64,000 nucleotides of DNA, taken from Fibrobacterota bacterium (GTDB taxonomy: Bacteria > Fibrobacterota > Fibrobacteria > UBA5070). The translations under genes were made by a program, and so were the position numbers. Of this stretch, positions 7,916 through 16,359 are shown piece by piece. The notes below the pieces were generated by a model. It saw only the letters and a list, made by a program, of their open reading frames with translations, had not been told where the DNA came from and did not search any database. Numbering within the stretch: position 1 is the stretch's first letter; the number at the start of each line of letters is the position of its first letter. Location: NCBI GenBank assembly GCA_016715065.1, contig JADKBN010000002.1, positions 682,001 through 746,000 of the forward strand, read 5' to 3'.

Positions 7916-9072
7916 CGTCGGCAACGCGCGAGAAGCTCGCGGGCTTCGTCACTGTGGGAAGACCTGGGAAAGCGAAGACGGAAATCGGCAAGCAGCCCCT
8001 GGGCGAGGCGGCTGCGACCGGTAGCCAGGAGGAATCGACAGCGCGCGATCAGGAGCTGGTCAAGCCACGGGGGGCCGGAGTCGGCCAAGCGCGAGTCCGG
8101 ATCGATTCCCGCACGGTCGGCCCATCCCGCCAGGCTGTCGATGGCCTCCGCCGAGACCAGCAACGGGTCCGCTCGCAAGCCGAGCGCCAAGGTGTCGAAC
8201 GCGGCCTCCCATCGTTCCTGCGCCGCCAGGAGGGTTCCCAGTTCCACGAGGCTGCGTGGGCGGACATCGGAGCGAGGCAGCGCTTTTCGCAGGTGAGGCA
8301 TTCGAAGTGAACCCGCAAGCCTCGGATCCGTCCCGAGCCAGTGGTTGGCCAAGGCCGCTTCGTGCGCGCAGAGTTCGGGCGCCAGAATGCTTTCGAGAAT
8401 GCGGTGGGCGGAATCGCCACGACCGGTCCATTCCAGGAAAAACGCCTGTCGCAAGCGCCAACGACAGCTCGCGGAAGGTCGTGTGAACCATTCCTGGACG
8501 AGTGGATCCAGACGGAATCTGGCTGGATCGGTGCCGTTCAGGAGCGCGTCGAGGTTTCCTGTCCATCCCAACTCGGCGAGCTCCTCCATCGTTTGGTTTC
8601 GATCGGCACCGGAATCGAGGACAGGCGTCGCCGCCAAGGTCGAATCCAGGCTCCGGTAGCGGAGCCAAGTCGCCCAGGCGCCGGCGGGGCATTGTGACGA
8701 TTCCTGTCTCAATTCTTCGCCGGAAACCGATTCGCGTTTTGCCAGGGATTTCAGCGAATCGCGCAGGCTCTGCAGGCTGTTGGAGCAGATGCTGTCTTGA
8801 CCGCGGGCCAGTGTTTTGCAGGAGTCCAGCCGGGAGCGCCCGGAGGTCCGCAGAGAGGTGATCGAGTCCCGACGGGACAGCAAGGTGCGTTGCACGACCT
8901 CCATGCCGGCACAATGGGAGATCGAACCTGATCCTGCCAGCGGAACCGAGTCGATTCGCGAGAGGATCCAAGGCAAGCGGCTTGGCTCGGGGGTGGATGC
9001 GAAGACCAAGGAGGCTCCGAACAGCCCGAGCGCGATCGATTTTCGGAAAAGGGCTAGGTCGAGAGGTTTCAC
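7912..9072 (-). CDS. Secreted TPR-like protein of unknown function
   Basis: The protein has 386 residues with an N-terminal signal peptide (KSIALGLFGASLVFAS). A helical, Ser/Arg/Asp-rich region follows. The C-terminal half is made of helix pairs resembling tetratricopeptide repeats (LVELGTLLAAQERWEAAFDT, LLATGRSRLAQGLLADFRL). The ending RFPRSSHSDEARELL is typical of the last TPR in BamD/CpoB-like proteins. It is therefore probably a periplasmic scaffold, with no known partner. GTG at 9072 is the best start because it alone gives a complete signal peptide, although there is no clear ribosome binding site. It is 14 bp downstream of the LEA14-like gene and overlaps the YkgJ gene by 4 bases. Confidence 0.6.
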   Translation of the reverse strand: MKPLDLALFRKSIALGLFGASLVFASTPEPSRLPWILSRIDSVPLAGSGSISHCAGMEVVQRTLLSRRDSITSLRTSGRSRLDSCKTLARGQDSICSNSLQSLRDSLKSLAKRESVSGEELRQESSQCPAGAWATWLRYRSLDSTLAATPVLDSGADRNQTMEELAELGWTGNLDALLNGTDPARFRLDPLVQEWFTRPSASCRWRLRQAFFLEWTGRGDSAHRILESILAPELCAHEAALANHWLGTDPRLAGSLRMPHLRKALPRSDVRPRSLVELGTLLAAQERWEAAFDTLALGLRADPLLVSAEAIDSLAGWADRAGIDPDSRLADSGPPWLDQLLIARCRFLLATGRSRLAQGLLADFRLRFPRSSHSDEARELLARCRR

Positions 9073-9086
9073 CGGTACCAGAGAAT

Positions 9087-9587
9087 CTACGGTTTGATTG
9101 CCTTCCCAAGTAGGTTCCGAATTTTATCCATGTGGGGACCCAAGTCGAAGCGGGTGCGGACCTCATGGCGGTTCCAACCCCAAAGGATGCCGGGAACCCA
9201 GGCCTCGCCTTCGACGGTCAGGCTGTCGGGAGGCGAAAAAACCATTTGCAGAGCCGTCGCGGCGATGGCGGATTTCGTGATGGCCAGTTGGACTTCCACT
9301 GTATCCTTCCCGCCGGGAGCCACCTTTTGGCTGGACCCGTGGGTGAGGACCGCCACGGGCGAGCGGGTCGAAGCCAGGAGGCGGAAAGAATCAAGTGTCG
9401 CCGGCTGGCTGGTGGGATTTCCGATTTCCAGCCCGATCGTGAAACGCAAGGTATCGCCGGTTTGGGCGATGGGATTCCAGGAAAGCGGGACGAACGTGCA
9501 GTTGCGTAGATTGGAACGCTCCGCTTTGAGTCCGCAGCCAGTCATCGAAATCAAGATTGCCACGGCAGCAAGGATGTGACGTCTCAT
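9087..9587 (-). CDS. LEA14/WHy-domain-like lipoprotein
   Basis: A 166-residue lipoprotein. The signal MRRHILAAVAILISMTGC ends in a lipobox-like SMTGC, so Cys18 is the likely lipid anchor. The mature part looks like a water-stress/hypersensitive response (LEA type 2) beta-sandwich: LRFTIGLEIGNPTSQPATLD followed by a second strand set with GGKDTVEVQLAITKS. In bacteria such domains occur in small outer-membrane lipoproteins of uncertain function. The start is ATG 9587: the longer frame upstream is the wrong reading frame of the neighbouring lipoprotein gene. It lies 20 bp after that gene and 14 bp before the TPR gene, so they are probably co-transcribed. Confidence 0.65.
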   Translation of the reverse strand: MRRHILAAVAILISMTGCGLKAERSNLRNCTFVPLSWNPIAQTGDTLRFTIGLEIGNPTSQPATLDSFRLLASTRSPVAVLTHGSSQKVAPGGKDTVEVQLAITKSAIAATALQMVFSPPDSLTVEGEAWVPGILWGWNRHEVRTRFDLGPHMDKIRNLLGKAIKP

Positions 9588-9607
9588 GGGGAAGGAAAGT
9601 AGCCTTC

Positions 9608-10588
9608 TCAACGTATCTCGGACGGGGCGATTCCCATGAGCGCGATCCCGTCGATCCAAAAGTCCGTGCCGGTATGGCCAAAAAACGAAATGGTGCTGAC
9701 CCGGTCCTTCACCCCTTCCCAGCCCATCGAGTATGGGTCCTGCAAATCGAAGTCCGAAGGTGGGACCGAATATCGTCTCCAAGCCGTATCGAGGGCTACG
9801 GCCGTCCATGCCTTGGAGTAATCAGTGGTATCGCGGTGGTCTTCCAGGGCGACTTTGATCACCCCGTTCCCGCGTGCCCAGAATACGATGGAATCCAACG
9901 CGGCCAGGTGGTTGGTGCCGAGCCCGAGCCGGGTACCGACCAAGTTCCATTCCCCGAGCGGTGTGTTGTACGACAAGTGGAAAGCCCGGCCAGGACGACC
10001 TTTGCCGGCCAATTCGATTCCCGACGACACGCCGATGGAGCCATTTTTGGAGCGTCCGATGTACCACTGGTTGCAGCCGCAAGGTGTCATGGGGGTGATG
10101 GAGTCCGTGTCGAATTCCGCAAGGCGAATGGTCGAGGTGAGTGAGCGAGTCCATTCCGACACGCCAGCCCATACCGCCGTCTTGCTCGACCTCGAGATGG
10201 AGCTGTCGCGCCCGATCCGGACCGTGACGGTGCGATGGAGGGTGTAGTACGACGGCAGCCTCACCCACACGCTCCCTCTTTGCGAGGCAACGCTCCAATC
10301 GCGCACGGCATGCGCGACGGGGATGGAGTCGTCGAGAAACACCCGGACATCGCGACCGTCCTGCCAGGACGATGGAAACGAAAGCGTGGACGAATCCATG
10401 CGCACCAAAAGCGGGTACGGCCCGGAATCCCCGCGCGGAAGGTCGCGCAAAATGGAATCGACGCGCATCTTGCGGGTGAGAACATTGTCCGTCGACGTGC
10501 CGTTGCCCGATTCGGGGACGATTTCTGTCCTATCGAGTCCGCAACCCAGCAAGCACCACGGCAGGAACCAAAGGAGGTGTCGATTCAT
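9608..10588 (-). CDS. Lipoprotein with DUF2341-like and C-terminal beta-sandwich domains
   Basis: A 326-residue lipoprotein. The signal MNRHLLWFLPWCLLGC carries a clear lipobox (LLGC). The N-terminal half contains PYPLLVRMDSSTLSFPSS and a SWQDGRDVRVFLDD segment typical of DUF2341, a module found on bacterial surface proteins near glycan-binding domains. The C-terminal half (KGRPGRAFHLSYNTPLGEWN to FFGHTGTDFWIDGIALMG) looks like a carbohydrate-binding or CIA30-like sandwich. The start codon overlaps the stop of the TIGR02147 gene (ATGA), so expression is probably tied to it. The likely location is the outer membrane; binding to cell-surface or substrate glycans is an inference from domain type. 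Confidence 0.65.
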   Translation of the reverse strand: MNRHLLWFLPWCLLGCGLDRTEIVPESGNGTSTDNVLTRKMRVDSILRDLPRGDSGPYPLLVRMDSSTLSFPSSWQDGRDVRVFLDDSIPVAHAVRDWSVASQRGSVWVRLPSYYTLHRTVTVRIGRDSSISRSSKTAVWAGVSEWTRSLTSTIRLAEFDTDSITPMTPCGCNQWYIGRSKNGSIGVSSGIELAGKGRPGRAFHLSYNTPLGEWNLVGTRLGLGTNHLAALDSIVFWARGNGVIKVALEDHRDTTDYSKAWTAVALDTAWRRYSVPPSDFDLQDPYSMGWEGVKDRVSTISFFGHTGTDFWIDGIALMGIAPSEIR

Positions 10589-11427
10589 GCGAGGAGCCTC
10601 CGCTTGCGTTTGCCGGCGGCCGGTTGGGTCAGCGGGAAGAAGGCGACCTGGAACTGGAAGATCTGGTCGGCGTCGCGACTTTCGGAGGCGAGGCGAAGGA
10701 GGGAGTCCCGCAGGGAGCGGATCCGTTCCCTTACCTCGGGCAGGTCCGTCAAGGCCAGGCTGATGGTCGCCGAGGAGACTTGGCGGTGTTGTGGGGGATG
10801 CCGATCGATCGAGTCGGCGGCCAAATGGAACATCTGCTTTTGGTGGTCTCGGATGACTTGGTTGGGGATGTCCGGGCCAGCTTCCACAAAATCGCTGGAG
10901 ATGGACCAACGTCCGTCCTGCCCCTGTCGGAGGAGTCCCAATCTTTCCAGCAAACCTAGAATGGTCTGTGCCTCCTCCGGAGTGATCGGAGGGTCGAGGC
11001 GAGCCCCGGCTTGGGTGGCATCCAATGTGCCATCCAGCCCAAGCAGGCCCCTGAGTGCGACGGGCTTCCAATCCCGGAAATACTCCCGCTGGTCAGCCTC
11101 CAGGCTTGTCGCATTGGTTCGCTGGAACGAGAGGAGATGGTCCAGTGCCTGGGTGCGCTCGCGTGCGGATCTGGTTTTGCAGAACCGAAACAACGTGCGG
11201 AAGTAATCCGCATCCCTTTGGACAAGCTTGAGGTAGCTGATCCAGCCTTCGATCGAATTATCGGAAAGATGCCGCTCCCCTTGAAGGACCTTGATCAACA
11301 GGGAATGGTCCATCCCGACTTTTTCTGCCAGGAATCGGTAGGAGAAGAATGAATCCTGGGCCTTCCGCTCTTCGTAGAACTTGCGGAGCCATTCCCGATA
11401 ATCCAAATGTCCGATCAAGGCAGGCAT
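10585..11427 (-). CDS. TIGR02147/DUF4423 family putative regulator
   Basis: A 280-residue cytoplasmic protein with the layout of the TIGR02147 family. The N-terminal signature HLDYREWLRKFYEERK is followed by a helix-turn-helix-like block (FSYRFLAEKVGMDHSLLIKV then LQGERHLSDNS). A long helical region and the DUF4423 C-terminal domain follow, with PEEAQTILGLLERLGLL and VSSATISLALTD. The family is characteristic of Fibrobacter and is presumed to be DNA-binding, but no member's target is known to me. ATG 11427 gives the usual family N-terminus, with AAGG 4 bases upstream. A GAGGAGG further upstream and an in-frame ATG at 11493 leave room for a longer form. It heads the minus-strand operon and is coupled by ATGA to the lipoprotein gene. 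Confidence 0.8.
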   Translation of the reverse strand: MPALIGHLDYREWLRKFYEERKAQDSFFSYRFLAEKVGMDHSLLIKVLQGERHLSDNSIEGWISYLKLVQRDADYFRTLFRFCKTRSARERTQALDHLLSFQRTNATSLEADQREYFRDWKPVALRGLLGLDGTLDATQAGARLDPPITPEEAQTILGLLERLGLLRQGQDGRWSISSDFVEAGPDIPNQVIRDHQKQMFHLAADSIDRHPPQHRQVSSATISLALTDLPEVRERIRSLRDSLLRLASESRDADQIFQFQVAFFPLTQPAAGKRKRRLLA

Positions 11428-11652
11428 GAACCTTGAAAGTACCTCCTCAAAGCCCTGCGGACGTACGGATCCGCCCGCATCTGGTGACCCCATGTCACCT
11501 GTGGTGCGCCATCGAGACGGGCTCCGGAGTGTTTTCTGCGAGTTCTGTGTGTCTGGTCTGTCGAAGGCCCCGATCTTGACATGACGGAGTTTTGAATCCA
11601 GTTTCCACCTGGACCGCATCGCACCCGGTGTGGCCGCGCAACAGGAGTCCAA

Positions 11653-12912
11653 ATGCCCCAGCCTGCCTTCACCAAACGGCTTGTTTCGATCGTTCCTGCG
11701 TTCTTGCTGCTTGCCTGCCCGATGCCTCCCATCGTGACCGACCCGGTGGACCAGATCGAGGCGAATTTCCAGCAGGCGCTTGCCGACCTCAATTCCAATT
11801 CGAAGGAATGGCAGGCGGTGGTGAAGAATCTGGAAGGCACCATCGGAGGACTTCAAGGACAGGTGGACGAAACCCTGCGCAACGATGTCGCGACCTTGGC
11901 GGGGCGTTCCACAGCCAAGTTGTATACAGGTGCCGGTTGCACATTCGATCGCTATTCCGGGCAAGCGCGCCAATCCATCCAAAGCATGCTGTCGCGGTAC
12001 AAACAGTTGAAGAAAAACAAATGCCTGGAAGTTTCCGGGGGCAAGGTGGTGGTCGCCGATCGTCCCGAGTGCAAGGTGGAGCGGGCGAACGTGCCGCCGC
12101 TGTTGTGCGCCGTCGAGCCTACCACGGTAAATCTTTCCGTTTCCGATGCGGAAAGCTGGTCGACGGTGAGTTTGCATGGTTTCGGATTGGACGCCCTCGA
12201 TTCCCGGGGGAGGAAATTCGATGTGGTCATGGTCGACGACCAGGAAAGGGTCTGGCCCATCCCCGAGACCAGGATCGCGAGAAATCTGCCGCATTACATG
12301 GCCACCTTCAGCCTGGTCGGCCTGGGGAAGGACCTTTTCCAGCGCAAGATCGGCAAGATCCAGTTCCGCTGGGGACCTGATTCCCAGATGATCGGAGAAA
12401 TCCTGATCCTTCCATGGAAGCCCCAGGAAGTCGATACCCATGTGGTGCTGGGTCCTTCCCCCGCCTACTATCCCCCTTTGATCGGCGGCGACCGCGATTT
12501 CTACACCAAGTCGGATCGTCCCACGGATTATGTCCACAAGGCCTGGTTGAAGCTCTCCTCAGACTCCACCTTGCTGATCGGACAAAGTTTCATGTCGGCC
12601 ATCGAGCGGATGGAGACCAATCCCAAGAACAAGACCATCGCATTGGGGAATTCGCCGGAAGCCATATGGTATGCCGCTCCCAAGGGCTGGAAGATCCTCT
12701 CCTTCCTGCCGAATCTCGATGCTGTCGCGCAGGGTGCGACCACGGACCATCTTTGCCTCTCGGTCCGAAACACCCCGGCGGCCCAGGTGGCGTCCTTCAA
12801 GGATTGCATCGACGACGGAGGCGACGATGTGGGACGGACCACCCGCCAGATCACCGAATGGCGCCCGCTTCGGATCAGGCTGCGCCAGACCGCACCGCCT
12901 TGGCTGAATTGA
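11653..12912 (+). CDS. Putative lipoprotein of unknown function
   Basis: The protein has 419 residues. The signal sequence (LVSIVPAFLLLAC, Cys at about residue 23) has a lipobox-like LLAC, so it is probably lipid-anchored. A coiled-coil-like N-terminal segment follows (VDQIEANFQQALADLNSNSK and EGTIGGLQGQVDETL). A paired-Cys region (CTFDRY, KNKCLEV, PECKVE) precedes a beta-rich remainder. No family is recognised. It is divergent from the TIGR02147 gene with about 225 bp between starts, so the two could share a control region. The reading frame after its TGA stop remains open through the downstream tandem repeats, which is probably coincidence but is noted as a finding. Confidence 0.65.
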   Translation: MPQPAFTKRLVSIVPAFLLLACPMPPIVTDPVDQIEANFQQALADLNSNSKEWQAVVKNLEGTIGGLQGQVDETLRNDVATLAGRSTAKLYTGAGCTFDRYSGQARQSIQSMLSRYKQLKKNKCLEVSGGKVVVADRPECKVERANVPPLLCAVEPTTVNLSVSDAESWSTVSLHGFGLDALDSRGRKFDVVMVDDQERVWPIPETRIARNLPHYMATFSLVGLGKDLFQRKIGKIQFRWGPDSQMIGEILILPWKPQEVDTHVVLGPSPAYYPPLIGGDRDFYTKSDRPTDYVHKAWLKLSSDSTLLIGQSFMSAIERMETNPKNKTIALGNSPEAIWYAAPKGWKILSFLPNLDAVAQGATTDHLCLSVRNTPAAQVASFKDCIDDGGDDVGRTTRQITEWRPLRIRLRQTAPPWLN

Positions 12913-12934
12913 AGCGGAGTCAACTTCGGGAGTC

Positions 12935-13704
12935 GTAGGGGAGTATGCGCCGCTGGGGAAGGGAGGATTTTCGCTCCGGTGGATGCAGACGACCCGACGA
13001 TCGTCCCCGTCCGACTCGAAGGCGTACTTGTCGGTGAGCCGCGATTCGCAGAGGGAGGACGGGTGAGATTTACGCGCCGCCGGGAATGGATTTCTGTCCT
13101 GGTGGATGCAGACGACCCGACGATCGTCCCCGTCCGACTCGAAGGCGTATTTGTCGGTGAGCCGCGATTCGCAGTGGGAGGACGGGTGAGATTTACGCGC
13201 CGCCGGGAATGGATTTCTGTCCTGGTGGATGCAGACGACCCGACGATCGTCCCCGTCCGACTCGAAGGCGTATTTGTCGGTGAGCCGCGATTCGCAGTGG
13301 GAGGACGGGTGAGATTTATGCGCCGCCGGGAATGGATTTCTGTCCTGGTGGATGCAGACGACCCGACGATCGTCCCCGTCCGACTCGAAGGCTTACTTGT
13401 CGGTGAGCCGCGATTCGCAGTGGGAGGACGGGTGAGATTTATGCGCCGCCGGGAATGGATTTCTGTCCTGGTGGATGCAGACGACCCGACGATCGTCCCC
13501 GTCCGACTCGAAGGCGTATTTGTCGGTGAGCCGCGATTCGCAGTGGGAGGACGGGTGAGATTTACGCGCCGCCGGGAATGGATTTCTGTCCTGGTGGATG
13601 CAGACGACCCGACGATCGTCCCCGTCCGACTCGAAGGCGTACGCGTCGGTACGTCGAGAGTCGGACGGGGATGTCGGAGGGGAGTATGCGCCGCCGGGGC
13701 AGAA
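12935..13704. repeat. Tandem array, six copies of a 123-bp unit
   Basis: The 795-bp gap between the lipoprotein gene and fumarase is almost wholly a tandem repeat. Units start at 12979, 13102, 13225, 13348, 13471 and 13594, exactly 123 bp apart. The first five are nearly identical, differing at only a few positions, and the sixth decays after about 48 bp. Each unit contains the perfect palindrome GACGATCGTC. A shorter related block (GGGGAGTATGCGCCGC) flanks the array on both sides, near 12939 and 13680. Because 123 is divisible by 3, one plus-strand frame stays open as a 41-residue repeat (VDADDPTIVPVRLEG...). That frame has no start signal and runs on into the antisense of fumarase, so I treat the array as non-coding. 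Confidence 0.95.
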
Positions 13705-13707
13705 ATC

Positions 13708-15327
13708 CTAGCAGCCCAGCTGTTTGAAAAAGTCGTTGCCCTTGTTATCCACCAGAATGAAGGCTGGGAAATCCACCACCTCGATTTTCCAGACCGCCTC
13801 CATGCCCAGCTCCGGAAAATCGATGCACTCGACCTTCTTGATGTTCTCTTCCGCCAGCACAGCGGCGGGGCCGCCGATGGAACCCAGGTAGAATCCCCCG
13901 TGCTTTTGGCAGGCGTCGGTCACCTGCTGGCTGCGGTTGCCCTTGGCGATCATGACCATGGATCCGCCAGCGGCTTGGAGAAGATCCACGTAGCTGTCCA
14001 TGCGACCTGCGGTGGTTGGTCCAAACGATCCTGAGGGCTTGCCGACGGGAGTTTTGGCCGGACCCGCGTAGTAGATCGGGTGCTTTTTCAGATACTCGGG
14101 AAGTGGCTTGCCCGCATCCAGGATCTCCTTGAATTTTGCATGGGCGATGTCGCGCCCCACAACGATCGTGCCTTTAAGCAACAATGGCGTGCTCACTGGG
14201 TGCTTGCCGAGCTCGGCGAGGATTTCGGACATGGGGCGGTCGAGGTCGATCTCGATGCCGTGCTTGTGCTTTTTGCCTCCCATGTCGGGGAGAAGTCGGC
14301 CCGGATTCATGTCCATCTGCTCGACAAAAACGCCCTTTTCCGTGATCTTCGCCTTGATGTTGCGGTCGGCGCTGCAGCTGACGCCCATGCCAAGAGGGCA
14401 GGAGGCTCCGTGGCGAGGCAGACGGATCACGCGGACGTCGTGGGCGAAATACTTGCCGCCGAACTGCGCACCGATGCCCAATTTCTGGGCTTCCACGAGA
14501 AGCTCTTGTTCCAGCTGCACGTCGCGGAACGCCTGGCCGTGTTCGTTCCCGCTCGTCGGCAGGTGGTCCAGGTATTTGGCGCTGGCCAGCTTCACGGTCT
14601 TGAGGACCGATTCCGCCGAGGTGCCTCCCACCACGAAGGCGATGTGGTAAGGAGGGCAGGCCGCCGTGCCCAACGTCTTCATTTTCTCGACGAGGAACTT
14701 TTTGAGGCTGACCGGATTGAGAAGCGCCTTGGTTTCCTGGTACAGATACGACTTGTTGGCCGAACCTCCGCCTTTGGCCACGAACAAGAACTTGTAGGCC
14801 ATGCCTTCGGTGGCATAGACATCCACTTGGGCAGGGAGGTTGGTGCCCGTGTTGATCTCCTTGTACATGTCCAGCGCCACGGTCTGGCTGTAGCGGAGAT
14901 TGTCTTCCGTATACGTACGATAGATGCCCTTGGAAATGAATTCCTCGTCACACACACCAGTCCAGACCTGCTGGCCTTTCTTGGCCACCACGGTGGCTGT
15001 CCCGGTGTCCTGGCAGGTGGGCAGCTGGCCTTCTGCGGCCACTTGCGCGTTGCGGAGCATGGCCATGGCCACCCCCTTGTCGTTCATGGAGGCTTCCGGA
15101 TCGCGCAGGATCGAGGCGACCTGTTCGTTGTGCTCGGGGCGTAAGAAGAAGCTCACGTCGTGCATGGCCGTGCGGGAGAGCAGCTCCAGGGCCTCGGGTG
15201 CCACCTTGAGAATCTTCTTCCCTTCGAACTCCGTGACAGAGACACCTTCGGTGGAGATCAGCCGGTAGTTCGTGGAGTCCTCTCCCAGTGGGAATGGATC
15301 CTGATAGACGAAATCGGGCGTAGCCAT
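13708..15327 (-). CDS. fumA: Class I (iron-sulfur) fumarate hydratase
   Basis: A 539-residue enzyme that hydrates fumarate to L-malate in the TCA cycle. It is the oxygen-sensitive [4Fe-4S] type, of about the usual FumA/FumB length, with both the alpha and beta parts in one chain. Cluster-ligand cysteines are visible in LPTCQDTGT, the CPPYH segment and CPLGMGVSC. The C-terminal part contains GPTTAGRMDSYVDL and the substrate-site-like GNRSQQV. Start is ATG 15327 with AGGAG 8 bases upstream, which rules out the longer in-frame extension. It is transcribed alone, convergent with the tandem repeat array and divergent from the Coa1-like gene. The choice of class I suggests a lifestyle with low-oxygen phases. 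Confidence 0.95.
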   Translation of the reverse strand: MATPDFVYQDPFPLGEDSTNYRLISTEGVSVTEFEGKKILKVAPEALELLSRTAMHDVSFFLRPEHNEQVASILRDPEASMNDKGVAMAMLRNAQVAAEGQLPTCQDTGTATVVAKKGQQVWTGVCDEEFISKGIYRTYTEDNLRYSQTVALDMYKEINTGTNLPAQVDVYATEGMAYKFLFVAKGGGSANKSYLYQETKALLNPVSLKKFLVEKMKTLGTAACPPYHIAFVVGGTSAESVLKTVKLASAKYLDHLPTSGNEHGQAFRDVQLEQELLVEAQKLGIGAQFGGKYFAHDVRVIRLPRHGASCPLGMGVSCSADRNIKAKITEKGVFVEQMDMNPGRLLPDMGGKKHKHGIEIDLDRPMSEILAELGKHPVSTPLLLKGTIVVGRDIAHAKFKEILDAGKPLPEYLKKHPIYYAGPAKTPVGKPSGSFGPTTAGRMDSYVDLLQAAGGSMVMIAKGNRSQQVTDACQKHGGFYLGSIGGPAAVLAEENIKKVECIDFPELGMEAVWKIEVVDFPAFILVDNKGNDFFKQLGC

Positions 15328-15430
15328 GTCGAATCTCCTGGGAAGCGGTAAAATGGATGGGTAAGTCCTTAAAATAGAACCTGAGTGGACTCGCCAATGG
15401 ACGGTCCGCCTTTGCCGACAAGGAGCCGAC

Positions 15431-16060
15431 ATGAGTCTGGATGTATCAACCCACTCGCGCTCGGATCTTCCCGCCGAAGTTCGTGGATGGAACTGGGGGG
15501 CCTTTCTCCTCAATTGGATCTGGGGACTGGGAAATGGCACCGCCTTCGGACTTCTGATGTTCGTTCCGTTGGTCAATTTCGTCATTCCCTTCGTCATGGG
15601 GGCCAAGGGGAATCGCTGGGCATGGGAAAATCGCAAATGGCAGAACGTGGCGCAGTTCAAGCGGGCCCAGCGCATCTGGAGTTGGGTAGGCTTGGGCTTT
15701 TGGGGGAGCCTCTTGGGGGTTTTCTTTCTCGTGTTCTTCGTTGCTCAATCGGGGATGAAAAAGTCCGAGGTTTACGAACTGTCCTTGTTGGAATTGAACA
15801 AGTCCCAAACGGTGGCGGAGATTTTGGGCCGACCTGTCCAGGGCGAGTCTCCGCGCGGCAGAATCTTGGATAGCGGAAGAGACGGAACAGCCTCGATGTC
15901 CTACGAGGTTCAGGGGCCCAAAGGGAGAGGGATGGCTTTCTTCGATGGACACAAGAGTTCCGGCAGATGGATCCTGGACGCGGTCCAACTCGAGGTGGAA
16001 GCAACCGGCCAACGATTCGATATTCTCCAACCCGGACCAGGGGACAACCGCTCGCCATGA
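15431..16060 (+). CDS. Membrane protein with Coa1-like C-terminal domain
   Basis: A 209-residue protein. The N-terminal part contains GWNWGAFLLNWIWGLGNG and a hydrophobic hairpin (FGLLMFVPLVNFVIPFVMG). A third membrane span lies at about residues 84-105 (VGLGFWGSLLGVFFLVFFV). The C-terminal soluble part (LELNKSQTVAEILGRPVQGE to WILDAVQLEVEATGQRFDIL) resembles the Coa1/Tim21-type domain often annotated as cytochrome c oxidase assembly factor 1. In bacteria this domain is of unknown function and frequently attached to membrane spans, so a role in oxidase assembly should not be assumed. ATG 15431 is preceded by AAGGAG at good spacing. The tRNA-Arg gene begins 36 bp downstream. Confidence 0.7.
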   Translation: MSLDVSTHSRSDLPAEVRGWNWGAFLLNWIWGLGNGTAFGLLMFVPLVNFVIPFVMGAKGNRWAWENRKWQNVAQFKRAQRIWSWVGLGFWGSLLGVFFLVFFVAQSGMKKSEVYELSLLELNKSQTVAEILGRPVQGESPRGRILDSGRDGTASMSYEVQGPKGRGMAFFDGHKSSGRWILDAVQLEVEATGQRFDILQPGPGDNRSP

Positions 16061-16096
16061 ATTATCTTGACGCTTCCTCCCCCTGCAGGGGAGTGT

Positions 16097-16170
16097 GCTC
16101 ACGTAGCTCAGTTGGATAGAGCGGTGGTTTCCTAAACCGCAGGCCACAGGTTCGATCCCTGTCGTGGGTA
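16097..16170 (+). tRNA. tRNA-Arg (anticodon CCU)
   Basis: The 74-nt cloverleaf has acceptor GCTCACG pairing with CGTGGGT (two G-U pairs), a D-arm with GCTC/GAGC, and the anticodon loop TTCCTAA with anticodon CCT at 16131-16133. The T-arm is ACAGG/CCTGT with TTCGATC, and the discriminator is A. CCA is not encoded. It decodes AGG. Its 3' end is the insertion site of the integrative element: the last 13 bases of the gene and 4 bases beyond are duplicated at 22463-22479. Confidence 0.95.
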
Positions 16171-16174
16171 CTTT
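16158..16174. repeat. attL: 17-bp direct repeat at the tRNA 3' end
   Basis: CCTGTCGTGGGTACTTT overlaps the T-arm and acceptor stem of tRNA-Arg(CCU) and recurs exactly at 22463-22479. Because the tRNA end is part of the repeat, insertion regenerates a complete tRNA gene. Confidence 0.93.
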
Positions 16175-16297
16175 GTTGAAGATCGATAGATTCCAGGAAA
16201 GGCCGGAAAACCCAGTAAAATAGCGGGTTCCGGCCTTTTTCTTTGCCCTCGAACGTCCGAAGCGTTCCCAAAAGTTACCCCTGGTTCTGGCTTCTGT

Positions 16298-16317
16298 GGG
16301 TACCTTTTTGGGTACCT
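16298..16317. repeat. Putative integrase arm site, left
   Basis: GGGTACCTTTTTGGGTACCT contains two GGGTACC boxes 12 bp apart. The identical 20-mer occurs at 22383-22402 near the other end of the element. Paired repeats just inside both attachment sites are typical of arm-type binding sites for tyrosine integrases. Additional GGTACC boxes occur nearby, at the start of the integrase gene. Confidence 0.7.
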
Positions 16318-16359
16318 TTTGGAAGCCGATTCCGGTTTCTTGAAAAGCCGGGGTACCCA

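Noticed and set aside
12935..13704. CRISPR array
   Set aside because: The units abut with no unique spacers, the period is 123 bp and there are no cas genes nearby.
12979..14034. A 351-codon frame through the tandem repeats as a repeat protein gene
   Set aside because: It has no start signal, and its second half is simply the antisense of fumarase. It remains open only because the repeat unit is 123 bp long.
13708..15327. Toxin-like or regulatory genes antisense to fumarase
   Set aside because: The plus-strand frames mirror conserved FumA blocks and have no ribosome binding sites.
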